This document shows, one piece after another, positions 27,777 through 35,964 of a DNA stretch of 64,000 nucleotides (position 1 is the stretch's first letter; every line of letters starts with the position of its first letter). Both the position numbers and the translations under genes were made by a program. Location: the NCBI GenBank assembly GCA_013815385.1, contig JACDGL010000001.1:186001-250000 (forward strand), written 5' to 3'. The stretch comes from Taibaiella sp. (GTDB lineage: Bacteria; Bacteroidota; Bacteroidia; Chitinophagales; Chitinophagaceae). The notes below the pieces were generated by a model. The model worked only from the letters and a program-made list of their open reading frames with translations. It did not search any database and was not told the DNA's origin.

Positions 27777-28673
27777 TTAATTACTATCCTGCAAATTTAC
27801 GGCAGGTTGTTTATGTTTCCATCTTTTGTGAGACCATAGCCAATTGGCCGGGGCAGCCATTATGTCTTTTTCAAGCCTTGTTGTATGCATTTCTGATATC
27901 TGGCCATCGGGCATATTAGCAGCATCATCCGTCAGCAACTCTGCAAAGATCTCGTAATAACCCCTTTTTATCTTCTTTATAGTGGCGTATACTACCGTAT
28001 AATTCAATTTTTTTGCAATGATCTCCGTACCCTTAAAAACCGGAGTATTCTGGTTAAGGAAGGTGGTCCAGTAAGCATTTTCAGGCGACGGTGTCTGGTC
28101 TGCTATAAAGGCAGTAGCGCTCACCTCACTGCGCTTGGTCAGCATTTCCCGAAACGTATTTTTCATTGCTATCAGCTTGGTGCCAAAGCGTGTACGCATA
28201 CGGTACATAAAACCATCAAAATACTTGTTACCAATAGGATGGTAAATGACATATAGTTGCTGCTTACATAATATACTGAACGAATTCCCCGCCCATTCCC
28301 AGTTACCCAAATGCCCCATTACCAGCACTATGCTCTTCTTTTCATCGGCAAGTTTTGCAAACAGCGCGCTCGACTGCGGACTGAATTTACAATGCTTCAC
28401 CATATTTTCCTTGCTGATAGACAGGGTTTTGAATGTTTCCAAAAACAGATCGCATAGATAATGGTAGTATTCTTTGCAGATAATATGTAATTCCTTTTCT
28501 GTTTTATCAGGGAAGGAGTTGCGCAGGTTTTGCATGATTACCTTTTTCCTGTAGCTAAAACCGTAGCATAGCAATACATACAATCCGTCAGACAAAAGGT
28601 ATAAAACAGGAAACGGCAGCAATGAAAGCAGGTAAATGAATGGTAATGAAATGTAATAAATTACTGCAGCCAA
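27777..28673 (-). CDS. LpxL/LpxM-type lipid acyltransferase
   Basis: 298 residues. An N-terminal membrane anchor (about 1-35), then the lysophospholipid/lipid A acyltransferase fold with the catalytic HX4E motif in MGHLGNWEW (about 118) and the conserved ADQTPS and VFKGTEIIAKKL blocks. The family adds secondary acyl chains to lipid A precursors at the inner membrane. First gene of a two-gene unit with a desaturase. Confidence 0.9.
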   Translation of the reverse strand: MAAVIYYISLPFIYLLSLLPFPVLYLLSDGLYVLLCYGFSYRKKVIMQNLRNSFPDKTEKELHIICKEYYHYLCDLFLETFKTLSISKENMVKHCKFSPQSSALFAKLADEKKSIVLVMGHLGNWEWAGNSFSILCKQQLYVIYHPIGNKYFDGFMYRMRTRFGTKLIAMKNTFREMLTKRSEVSATAFIADQTPSPENAYWTTFLNQNTPVFKGTEIIAKKLNYTVVYATIKKIKRGYYEIFAELLTDDAANMPDGQISEMHTTRLEKDIMAAPANWLWSHKRWKHKQPAVNLQDSN

Positions 28674-28800
28674 GTACTTGAAGTTTTTACAAAGAAAGAG
28701 AATTAATACTAATTCTAACCTGTCCAGAGCGATATATTGCTATGCGAATGTCATATCCATTCAGGATTACATCTATGTATTGCGTTACTGTAGTAATATT

Positions 28801-28830
28801 AACAGCGCCCCTCTAATGAGGGGCGCTGTT
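28801..28830 (-). terminator. Intrinsic terminator
   Basis: Perfect 13-bp GC-rich arms (AACAGCGCCCCTC and complement) around a 4-nt loop. It follows the SRPBCC gene on the minus strand and separates it from the acyltransferase gene. Confidence 0.88.
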
Positions 28831-28852
28831 AATATGCATTATATAAAATTTC

Positions 28853-29302
28853 TCAGTTGCCTGGTTGTTTAAAATTACCTTTCCCAGTAGTAAAATAGGA
28901 AAATAAGCTTGTTTTGATCCAATGCGTCCAACCTGGTTTACAGTCCTTGTAGCACTCAACCTCGGGTGTAAGCCCTTCATGTTTGAAGTTCAACTCTGTT
29001 TCCCCATTATTTTCGTTAACATCGAAAATTAATCTGGTGTTGGCCCATTCCTTTTTATCTGAATACCAGGGCATGTTGCAGTCTGTAACTAACCAGACAA
29101 CTTTTTTGTCCGGGATCAATTCTGTGACAGTAAAGTTGAAAAAAGAATCCCCACCCATCTTTACCGTAAACTTATCATTTTGTTTTTCGGAGCTACCGGT
29201 AAAAGCCACTCCCCACCATTCCGGTACGTTGCTGATCTTTTTGATCGCTTCTTTTGCGCTAATGTTTGCGGAAAACCCGGTGTTAAAATCATTCTTTTCC
29301 AT
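28853..29302 (-). CDS. SRPBCC / AHSA1-like domain protein
   Basis: 149 residues covering one START-like domain: FSANISAKEAIKKISNVPEW at the start, then VTELIPDKKVVWLVTD and a long C-terminal helix (GWTHWIKTSLFSYFTTGKG). The family binds hydrophobic ligands; members are often regulated with an adjacent transcription factor. An AraC-type regulator gene lies 62 bp upstream on the same strand, so they probably form one unit. Confidence 0.85.
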   Translation of the reverse strand: MEKNDFNTGFSANISAKEAIKKISNVPEWWGVAFTGSSEKQNDKFTVKMGGDSFFNFTVTELIPDKKVVWLVTDCNMPWYSDKKEWANTRLIFDVNENNGETELNFKHEGLTPEVECYKDCKPGWTHWIKTSLFSYFTTGKGNFKQPGN

Positions 29303-29364
29303 TTTGTTTATTTTTAATACAAAAGTAAATCGACACTATCGCTTAGTATTGTACAAATCGGAAC

Positions 29365-30195
29365 TCAACTCGTATAATGTTTGGTAGCGAGTTCGTTAAT
29401 GCTGTTCTGCAGGTCGGTTGGGGTAAATCCGGTAAACCTTTTAAATGCCCTGATAAAATGGGATTGATCGTAGTAATAATGATAAATATGTTCTTTTAGG
29501 TTTTGTAATTTAGTGCCGGTTGAATACGCCTCATAAAATTGTTTGAACCGTACTATTTCTGAAAGGTTTTGCGGTCCTGTTCCCAGATGCTCTGAAAATT
29601 TTGCATGCAGCCATCGCGCGCTGTAGCCGGTTTCTTTTTCAAGTTGTGCCACGCTGATCAGCCCTCTGAAGTCGGATATACGATTGATGCAATAATCATA
29701 TATCGGATCAGGAGCCGTCTTTTCCAACTGCTTTATCAGAAAATTCTGTAGAATTTGTAATTTAAGATCTAAAGCACCTGCATCTGCAAGTTGCGATTGA
29801 AGTTCTTCGGCGCGGTTGCCAATCAGGTCTGGCAATACAACTATTTTATTTTTGACCTCCCTGTACGATAAATGAAATAGACGATAGGCTCCAAGCGGAT
29901 TGAATTCGATGATTATCGTGCCGGTCTGTGCATCATCCTGCGGATCAAGGATGACGGGCGAATCGACCAGACCTGTTAAGCTTAGTTCATTTTCACTTTG
30001 AATGAAGGTCTTGTCTGCTATACGGGCCACTAACCCGTTACGGTATGTAAGCGCTAATTTCAAATTTGCATTTGGAACGATCAGTTTTCTATCCTGGTCA
30101 GGAAGACGGCCACTGCTTTCGAACACCCACATTTTAGAAATGTAAGGCGCTAGTAAAGGATGAGGTGTGACCGGATTGAATCGGAACGCTGTCAT
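29365..30195 (-). CDS. AraC-family transcriptional regulator
   Basis: 276 residues. N-terminal sensing domain of the DUF6597 type (HPLLAPYISKMWVFES), then a C-terminal AraC double helix-turn-helix at about 170-265 with YYYDQSHFIRAFKRFTGFTP, the classic second-helix motif. It likely controls itself and the downstream SRPBCC gene. Ligand unknown. Confidence 0.92.
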   Translation of the reverse strand: MTAFRFNPVTPHPLLAPYISKMWVFESSGRLPDQDRKLIVPNANLKLALTYRNGLVARIADKTFIQSENELSLTGLVDSPVILDPQDDAQTGTIIIEFNPLGAYRLFHLSYREVKNKIVVLPDLIGNRAEELQSQLADAGALDLKLQILQNFLIKQLEKTAPDPIYDYCINRISDFRGLISVAQLEKETGYSARWLHAKFSEHLGTGPQNLSEIVRFKQFYEAYSTGTKLQNLKEHIYHYYYDQSHFIRAFKRFTGFTPTDLQNSINELATKHYTS

Positions 30196-30288
30196 TTGCT
30201 TCCCAGTATTATACTGCGATAAAGATAAAGCTAAGAAATGTAATTGTTCTTAATTCATGCATTCGGCCTTCTGCAAAATTGTCAAGAC

Positions 30289-30315
30289 AAAAAAGCCGCT
30301 CATTTGAACGGCTTT
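30289..30315 (-). terminator. Terminator-like hairpin, probably displaced from tRNA-Arg
   Basis: Arms AAAGCCG and CGGCTTT with a partly paired interior, followed on the minus strand by a run of T. No gene ends here on either strand. It lies just beyond the copy of the tRNA-Arg 3' end at 30321-30341, as expected if an insertion pushed the tRNA's original terminator away. Confidence 0.6.
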
Positions 30316-30320
30316 AAATT

Positions 30321-30341
30321 CTATGTGACTTGGCTTGGGTT
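30321..30341. repeat. Imperfect copy of the tRNA-Arg 3' end (possible attachment site)
   Basis: CTATGTGACTTGGCTTGGGT and the next T match 31385-31405 at 17 of 21 positions, in the same orientation. The other copy is the 3' end of tRNA-Arg. No further tRNA-like sequence extends from this copy. The roughly 1.06 kb between the copies holds a single gene. Confidence 0.55.
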
Positions 30342-30403
30342 ATTAAAACAAATTACTTGATTATCTAAAAAAGGTAATAATTCTCACAATATATTAAATT
30401 TTA

Positions 30404-30411
30404 TACTTTTG
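30404..30411 (+). promoter_or_regulatory. Candidate -7 element of the PLD-like gene
   Basis: TACTTTTG fits TAnnTTTG, 83 bp before the ATG. Surroundings are very AT-rich. No clear -33 element. Confidence 0.3.
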
Positions 30412-30494
30412 GATTGAACACTAAAGAAATCAAATAAATAGCTTTTGAAGTTATTGCAAAAAATGAAACTTTAATATTTTCTAAATTACTTAAC

Positions 30495-31256
30495 ATGGCA
30501 AAATTTTTAAACACAAAGAAATCAGTTTCAGAAATAGAAGACCTAATAAAAGATGCTGGGCAAACTCTAATCTTAATTTCTCCATATCTAAAACTCTCTA
30601 AAGACTTCAAAGAATTATTATCGTACAGAAACAGTAAAGACAAGATAACAACCGTTATTTATGGTAAGGTAGATCTCAATCCCGATGAGCTGAAATTTTT
30701 GGAAAGCTTGCAGTTTGTTATTCTAAAATATAAAGACGACCTACATGCCAAATGTTACTTAAATGACGAAAAGATGATAATTACGTCTCTCAATTTGTAT
30801 GACTTCTCCATGAATAATAATAAGGAAATGGGTGTACTTATTGAAAAGACAAATGAAAACGATAGAGAACTTTATGAAGAGGCATTTAAAGAAGTGGATT
30901 ATATAAACACAACCAGCCAACGCTTCGCATATAAAACCGAAACCACTCCGCAAGACCAAAGTAGTAGAGTAACATCAAAGGAATCTGAAAAGGCTAGAAC
31001 ATCTGACCACAAGCCGGCAAAGAATATTCAAAGCAAAAATGGCTATTGCATTCGGACTGGGGTAGAAATACCATTTGGCATTGAGAAACCGATGTCGGGT
31101 GAGGCATACAAATCTTGGAGCAAATTTGGTAACAAAGATTATCCCGAAAAATTTTGCCATTTCTCAGGTGAGCCATCAGAAGGCAAGACAAGTCTAAGTA
31201 AGCCCATACTTAGCAAGAACTGGAAAAAGGCAAAAGAAACTTTCAATCTGTCTTAA
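30495..31256 (+). CDS. Phospholipase D-like nuclease/transferase domain protein
   Basis: 253 residues. N-terminal PLDc_2-type domain with one HKD motif, His84-x-Lys86-x4-Asp91 (DLHAKCYLNDEKMIITSLN). A charged linker (about 155-190) leads to a C-terminal part with GYCIRTGVEIPFG and PEKFCHFSGE, whose Cys residues could bind zinc. One-HKD proteins usually dimerise to form the active site; the superfamily includes nucleases and lipid-cleaving enzymes. The gene is clearly more AT-rich than its neighbours and lies alone between tRNA-Arg and a copy of its 3' end, so it is probably acquired. A defence or DNA-processing role is possible but unproven. Confidence 0.8.
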   Translation: MAKFLNTKKSVSEIEDLIKDAGQTLILISPYLKLSKDFKELLSYRNSKDKITTVIYGKVDLNPDELKFLESLQFVILKYKDDLHAKCYLNDEKMIITSLNLYDFSMNNNKEMGVLIEKTNENDRELYEEAFKEVDYINTTSQRFAYKTETTPQDQSSRVTSKESEKARTSDHKPAKNIQSKNGYCIRTGVEIPFGIEKPMSGEAYKSWSKFGNKDYPEKFCHFSGEPSEGKTSLSKPILSKNWKKAKETFNLS

Positions 31257-31359
31257 TGTGAGGCTCTACTGAAATTATTATGAAAGTAACAAGTAATTAG
31301 ACTGGTATTCGGTAATTATCGTAAAGCCCGCTATTTAAACCATTGGCTATTTGAATAGC

Positions 31360-31385
31360 AAAAGGGTACCAATTGCTTAGTACCC
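31360..31385 (-). terminator. Terminator of tRNA-Arg
   Basis: Six-base arms GGGTAC and GTACCC with a 10-nt loop, followed on the minus strand by TTTT. It begins immediately after the tRNA 3' end. Confidence 0.75.
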
Positions 31386-31389
31386 TACG

Positions 31390-31463
<74 letters not shown>

Positions 31464-31512
31464 GTACAAAATCGGCTGCAAAGCTAAATAAAATGTGGCT
31501 AAAGGGAAATGA

Positions 31513-32424
31513 TTATTTAGAAATGAATTCTTTGCCGCCAGAGGGTGCATTGCCATCGCCCAATTCCTGTATGGGTATCAGGTCTTTTATATACTTCCAC
31601 TGTTCCTCCTCCCACTTAAAGCCATCATACTGGCCGCTGGGCACGTAGGTATATTTCCGGTTAGGGTCATTCACCTGAGATACCAGCTTGTCAAAGAACA
31701 CGCATTTCAGCTCATCGTCCCAGTTCATAGATACCTGTACTTCCTTTTTATACTCCAGTATAAAGCGGTACACCTTCTGCCCGGGCACATTTTCAGAGGT
31801 TACATTAAATATCTGTGCGCCAAATACCGGCCCATGCTCCGTAAATGTAAGCGGGTCCATTACTTTTTTATTGCTGATAGCGCTGGCTGCATTGAGGCCA
31901 AAAAGTGTGTATACCTTTTGCCCGCCTGCATCGTGGGTAAGTATTTTATAATAGAGGGCGCCAAACCATTTTCCATTGGCAAGGGCGCTATCAGCAACGG
32001 TCCTGCCCAGTTCATTGGTATAGTCCACCAGGGGGTATAGCTTCAGTTGCTCTCCGGGCATCTGTATAGCCCCATAATATCTGCGGGTAACGGGAGTAGT
32101 GGATATGTTCCAGTTCAGTATCCTGAAGCTGTTATCATCGGGGCCAATAATATTAATTACATCTTTTAATTTATCAAATGAGTAAGTGTAAGAAAAGGGT
32201 GTTTTCAGCGCCTTTACCAACTGCTTTATAAACCGTTGGCTATATTCCTGTCGTTCATCCGGTATAAATGCATGGTACATAGAATCGGCAGTTAATACCA
32301 GGCTATCCTCCATGGCATGCATTACATCCCTTCCTTCTGGCGAAAGCTGCCCTTCCTGTCCAAAAGTTATGGCAGGCGAAAGCATTAATACACAGGCTAT
32401 TAATACGATGAATTTCCTTAACAT
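31513..32424 (-). CDS. Exported protein of unknown function
   Basis: 303 residues from the ATG at 32424 (MLRKFIVLIACVLMLSPAIT), which gives a normal signal peptide ending at FGQ; an ATG at 32487 would add 21 unlikely residues. The mature part has repeated beta-strand patterns (YYGAIQMPGEQLKLYPLVDY, KWFGALYYKILTHDAGGQKV) and no cysteine motif or membrane helix. No family recognised. Divergent from the Fe-S oxidoreductase genes with a 114-bp shared upstream region. Confidence 0.8.
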   Translation of the reverse strand: MLRKFIVLIACVLMLSPAITFGQEGQLSPEGRDVMHAMEDSLVLTADSMYHAFIPDERQEYSQRFIKQLVKALKTPFSYTYSFDKLKDVINIIGPDDNSFRILNWNISTTPVTRRYYGAIQMPGEQLKLYPLVDYTNELGRTVADSALANGKWFGALYYKILTHDAGGQKVYTLFGLNAASAISNKKVMDPLTFTEHGPVFGAQIFNVTSENVPGQKVYRFILEYKKEVQVSMNWDDELKCVFFDKLVSQVNDPNRKYTYVPSGQYDGFKWEEEQWKYIKDLIPIQELGDGNAPSGGKEFISK

Positions 32425-32538
32425 CGAAGCGGATTGGTTTACATCAAACCTAAACAATTTTATGTTAAAGACACAATAAAACGCCAAACTATGTTTTTAC
32501 TGTAAAAGCGTTTATTTTCGGGCATAAATACGCCACAC

Positions 32539-33867
32539 ATGCACCTGATTCAGCAATTACTTTTTATAATATGTGCAGGCATTGCTGTTGCTTTTTTCTC
32601 CCGTAATGCAATAAAGATCCGCCGCAATATAAACCTGGGGCGAGAGGAAGACCTTAACGACAATAAGAGCGCACGCTGGAAGAATATGTTGCTGCTGGCA
32701 TTGGGACAGAAGAAAATGTTCAAACGCCCTGTACCTGCTTTCCTGCACCTGGCCGTATATGCCGGTTTCATTATTATTAATATAGAGATACTGGAGATCT
32801 TCCTTGATGGCATTTCTGGCAGGCACCGGTTATTCGCCCCTTTTATTGGTTCCTTGTACCCATTCCTCATTGGCTTTTTTGAAATACTGGCTGCATTGGT
32901 ATTAGTATCATGCGTCATCTTCCTTATCCGCCGTAACCTGCTAAGGCTTCACCGCCTGAATATGAAAGAACTGAATGGCTGGCCAAAAAGCGATGCGAAC
33001 CTTATCCTTATTACAGAGATTATTCTGATGACCCTTTTCCTCACCATGAATACTGCCGACCTGGTGCTGCAAAGCAGGCATATAGAACATTATACTACTA
33101 CCACCCCATTTTGGATCACCTCCCATTTTACATCTTTATTGTCGCATATGAGCGATGGTGCACTGATGGGGCTGGAGCGTACCTGCTGGTGGCTGCATAT
33201 AATAGGAATATTTGCGTTTCTCAATTATCTCCCTTATTCCAAGCATTTGCATATCATTCTCGCATTCCCTAATGCCTATTATGCACGGCTGGAGCCACAA
33301 GGCAAACTGGAAAATATGCCTGCCATACAGAATGAGGTACTGTACATGATGAAGCCTGAAATGGCACCGCCACCTGCTGAGGGCGAGCAGGCGCACCAGC
33401 GTTTTGGCGCTAAGGATATTACAGACCTGAGCTGGAAGAACCTGCTCGATGCTTATTCGTGCACAGAATGTGGCCGCTGCACTACCGTTTGTCCGGCAAA
33501 TGTTACTGGCAAAAAACTTTCTCCCCGCAAAATAATGATGGATACACGCGACCGAATGGAGGAAGTGGGCCATAATATTGATAAGAACAAGACCTTTGTT
33601 GATGATGGTAAATCGTTGGTTAACGATTATATCACTGTGGAGGAGTTACGTGCATGCACTAGTTGCCAGGCATGCGTAGAGGCCTGCCCGGTATCTATTG
33701 ATCCGCTTGATATTATTGTGGAGCTGCGGCGCTACCTGGTAATGGAAGAAAGTAATGCCCCGCAGGAATGGAACCTGATGTTTGGCAACATTGAGAATAA
33801 TATGGCTCCGTGGAAATTCAGCCCCGATGACCGGGATTCGTGGGTAAATGAAATGAGTAATAGTTAA
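32539..33867 (+). CDS. Membrane-bound (Fe-S) oxidoreductase subunit
   Basis: 442 residues. About five N-terminal membrane helices (to about 245), then a Fer4_8-type domain with two [4Fe-4S] motifs: CTECGRCTTVCPANVTGK (about 310) and CTSCQACVEACPVSIDP (about 373). This layout is that of HdrDE/GlpC-like quinone-linked Fe-S proteins. It is followed after 15 bp by a CCG-domain protein, its natural partner, and together they resemble a split HdrD. Electron transfer between a flavoprotein or thiol substrate and the quinone pool is likely; the substrate is unknown. Confidence 0.9.
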   Translation: MHLIQQLLFIICAGIAVAFFSRNAIKIRRNINLGREEDLNDNKSARWKNMLLLALGQKKMFKRPVPAFLHLAVYAGFIIINIEILEIFLDGISGRHRLFAPFIGSLYPFLIGFFEILAALVLVSCVIFLIRRNLLRLHRLNMKELNGWPKSDANLILITEIILMTLFLTMNTADLVLQSRHIEHYTTTTPFWITSHFTSLLSHMSDGALMGLERTCWWLHIIGIFAFLNYLPYSKHLHIILAFPNAYYARLEPQGKLENMPAIQNEVLYMMKPEMAPPPAEGEQAHQRFGAKDITDLSWKNLLDAYSCTECGRCTTVCPANVTGKKLSPRKIMMDTRDRMEEVGHNIDKNKTFVDDGKSLVNDYITVEELRACTSCQACVEACPVSIDPLDIIVELRRYLVMEESNAPQEWNLMFGNIENNMAPWKFSPDDRDSWVNEMSNS

Positions 33868-33882
33868 TTTAAAGAATCAATT

Positions 33883-34671
33883 ATGTCTGTTACTATAAAA
33901 TCAATGGCAGAATATGCCGCCGGGGGAGAAACACCTGAGGTGCTTTTTTGGGTAGGTTGCGCAGGTAGTTTCGATCGGCGTGCACAGCGTATCACAAAAG
34001 CCTTTGCGCAGATACTGGATAAGGTGGGCGTAAAGTTTGCCATATTGGGCAAGGAAGAAATGTGCACAGGCGATCCTGCACGCCGGGCGGGTAATGAATT
34101 TCTTTTTCAGATGATGGCCTATAATAATATACAGACGTTAAATGGCTACAACGTAAAGAAGATAGTTACCGCTTGTCCCCATTGCTTTAATATCCTCAGG
34201 AACGAATATCCCGCACTTGGTGGTAATTATGAAGTGATACACCATACAATGTTTCTCCAGCAGTTGCTCAATGATGGCCGCATACGCATAAAGGAAGGTG
34301 GCGCATTCAAAGGAAAGAAGATAACCTATCACGACAGTTGTTATCTTGGCCGTGGCAACGGTATATATGAAGCGCCGCGCGCAGTATTGGAGACATTGGA
34401 TGTAGAACTGGTAGAGATGAAACGCTGCAAGACTAATGGCATGTGTTGCGGTGCAGGTGGCGCACAGATGTTCAAAGAAGAAGAGCCGGGCACTACCCGT
34501 ATCAATTTCGACCGTGCGGCTGAAGCAGTTGGTACAGGAGCTAATATCATAGCGGCCAACTGCCCTTTTTGCACCACTATGCTTACCGATGGCGTTAAGA
34601 ACCAGGAAAAAGAAGATGATATAAAAGTGATGGATATAGCCGAGATGGTAGCGCTATCACTTGCGGAATAG
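33883..34671 (+). CDS. CCG-domain (cysteine-rich) oxidoreductase subunit
   Basis: 262 residues with two cysteine-rich domains: VGCAGSFDRR with CTGDPARRAGN and CPHCFN, then YHDSCYLGR with GMCCGAGG and NCPFC. The second set is a full CCG motif, the first a variant lacking the double Cys. CCG domains hold special [4Fe-4S] clusters in heterodisulfide reductase, GlpC and LldE. Encoded 15 bp after the membrane Fe-S subunit. Confidence 0.93.
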   Translation: MSVTIKSMAEYAAGGETPEVLFWVGCAGSFDRRAQRITKAFAQILDKVGVKFAILGKEEMCTGDPARRAGNEFLFQMMAYNNIQTLNGYNVKKIVTACPHCFNILRNEYPALGGNYEVIHHTMFLQQLLNDGRIRIKEGGAFKGKKITYHDSCYLGRGNGIYEAPRAVLETLDVELVEMKRCKTNGMCCGAGGAQMFKEEEPGTTRINFDRAAEAVGTGANIIAANCPFCTTMLTDGVKNQEKEDDIKVMDIAEMVALSLAE

Positions 34672-34677
34672 AAAATT

Positions 34678-35295
34678 ATGAAAGCATTACCGGAAAATAA
34701 TACAGAAGGCGAATGGAGCAGTAGTTTAATAAAGGACTTGTCTTTTATTAAAAAGAACTTACGCTACCCGCTCAGCAAAAAGACACTGGTTCCGGGTATT
34801 ATTATAGGGCTGGTCATTGCATTAGTGCTGCGAATTACATTTATCGGATGGACCTTGAAAAATGGAAGTCATCGTGGATCATGGGCTACTTATCTTCTTA
34901 TTTTCTTTATTGCAGTGCCTTTAGTTATAAGTATAGCGCGTTATATACAGACGCTTAAGTTCATTGCCATCCCTACCGCTTATTACCTTGGGGAAAACAT
35001 GCAGTTGCTCCAGAAGTTTCTGGAATCGGAACGCCTCATAACGCTACGCCATCCTGATGCGCCGGAAGTATTCCAGATAGTAAGTAAAAGCGTCAGCCAG
35101 TATAAAGATGAGCGCGAGATAATGATATTCATTGCTGACGATAAGCGGATATTGATCAACAGTCATTTTACCAATACCGGGTTCACAATAGTACCTGCCT
35201 CAAAACATTACAAACAAATGGGTAAAATGCTAAGCAGCTGGATATCTGCTCATACAGTTAATACCGGTAATTCCCTGGTATATAAAGGTTTTTAG
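34678..35295 (+). CDS. Two-helix membrane protein of unknown function
   Basis: 205 residues. Two membrane helices at about 39-60 (VPGIIIGLVIALVLRITFIG) and 73-90 (LLIFFIAVPLVISIA), then a soluble alpha/beta domain (IMIFIADDKRILINSHFTN). It begins 6 bp after the CCG-subunit gene and ends the three-gene unit, so a link to the Fe-S complex is possible. No family recognised. Confidence 0.7.
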   Translation: MKALPENNTEGEWSSSLIKDLSFIKKNLRYPLSKKTLVPGIIIGLVIALVLRITFIGWTLKNGSHRGSWATYLLIFFIAVPLVISIARYIQTLKFIAIPTAYYLGENMQLLQKFLESERLITLRHPDAPEVFQIVSKSVSQYKDEREIMIFIADDKRILINSHFTNTGFTIVPASKHYKQMGKMLSSWISAHTVNTGNSLVYKGF

Positions 35296-35402
35296 ATACG
35301 GGTCGGCACACCAGTTAGCAGTGCGATACAGACACCCTCTGCTATTTAAAGAAATTATCACGAATGATTTGCTAATTTCATAGTTGGGGTCAGCTATAAA
35401 AC

Positions 35403-35957
35403 ATGATTCGTACCACTATAGTAGCATTCCTGTTACTTATTTCAGGATATTCAATTTCACTTGCCGGCACTATATATAAAATGCAGGCAGGAGTGGTAAA
35501 TTTTTATTCCACAGCACCGCAGGAATTGATACATGCCTCGTCTGAAGACCTCAGGGGAGCTATAGACCCCGATAAAAAAACATTTGCCTTTAAGATCTCA
35601 ATTGTCTCTTTCAAAGGGTTTAATAATGCTTTGCAGCAGGAGCATTTTAATGAGAACTACATGGAAAGTACTGTTTTTTCGCAGGCTACCTTTATTGGTA
35701 AGATCATAGAAGATGTAGACTTCTCAAAGAATGGAGAATATGATGTGCGCGCCAAAGGAAAATTATTGATACATGGTATAGAGCACGAACGGCTTGTAAA
35801 AGCACATATAACCACCAAAGATGGCAAGATGAATGTACACGCTGAGTTCATTTTGGAACTCTCGGATTACAATGTAAAAATACCAAGGATAGTAGATAGT
35901 AAGCTGGCTAATAATATACGGATCACCGTGAATGCCCAATTCATACCTAATAAATAG
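35403..35957 (+). CDS. YceI-family protein
   Basis: 184 residues. Signal peptide at 1-21 (ending ISLAG), then the YceI lipocalin-like barrel with FKGFNNALQQEHFNENYMES, SKNGEYDVRAKGKLLIHGIE and the C-terminal LSDYNVKIPRIVDSKLANNI. YceI proteins bind isoprenoid or other long hydrophobic molecules in the periplasm. A second YceI gene is at 40501 with a similar core. The stop is 7 bp before the start of the LytS-type kinase gene. Confidence 0.9.
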   Translation: MIRTTIVAFLLLISGYSISLAGTIYKMQAGVVNFYSTAPQELIHASSEDLRGAIDPDKKTFAFKISIVSFKGFNNALQQEHFNENYMESTVFSQATFIGKIIEDVDFSKNGEYDVRAKGKLLIHGIEHERLVKAHITTKDGKMNVHAEFILELSDYNVKIPRIVDSKLANNIRITVNAQFIPNK

Positions 35958-35964
35958 CCCGCAC

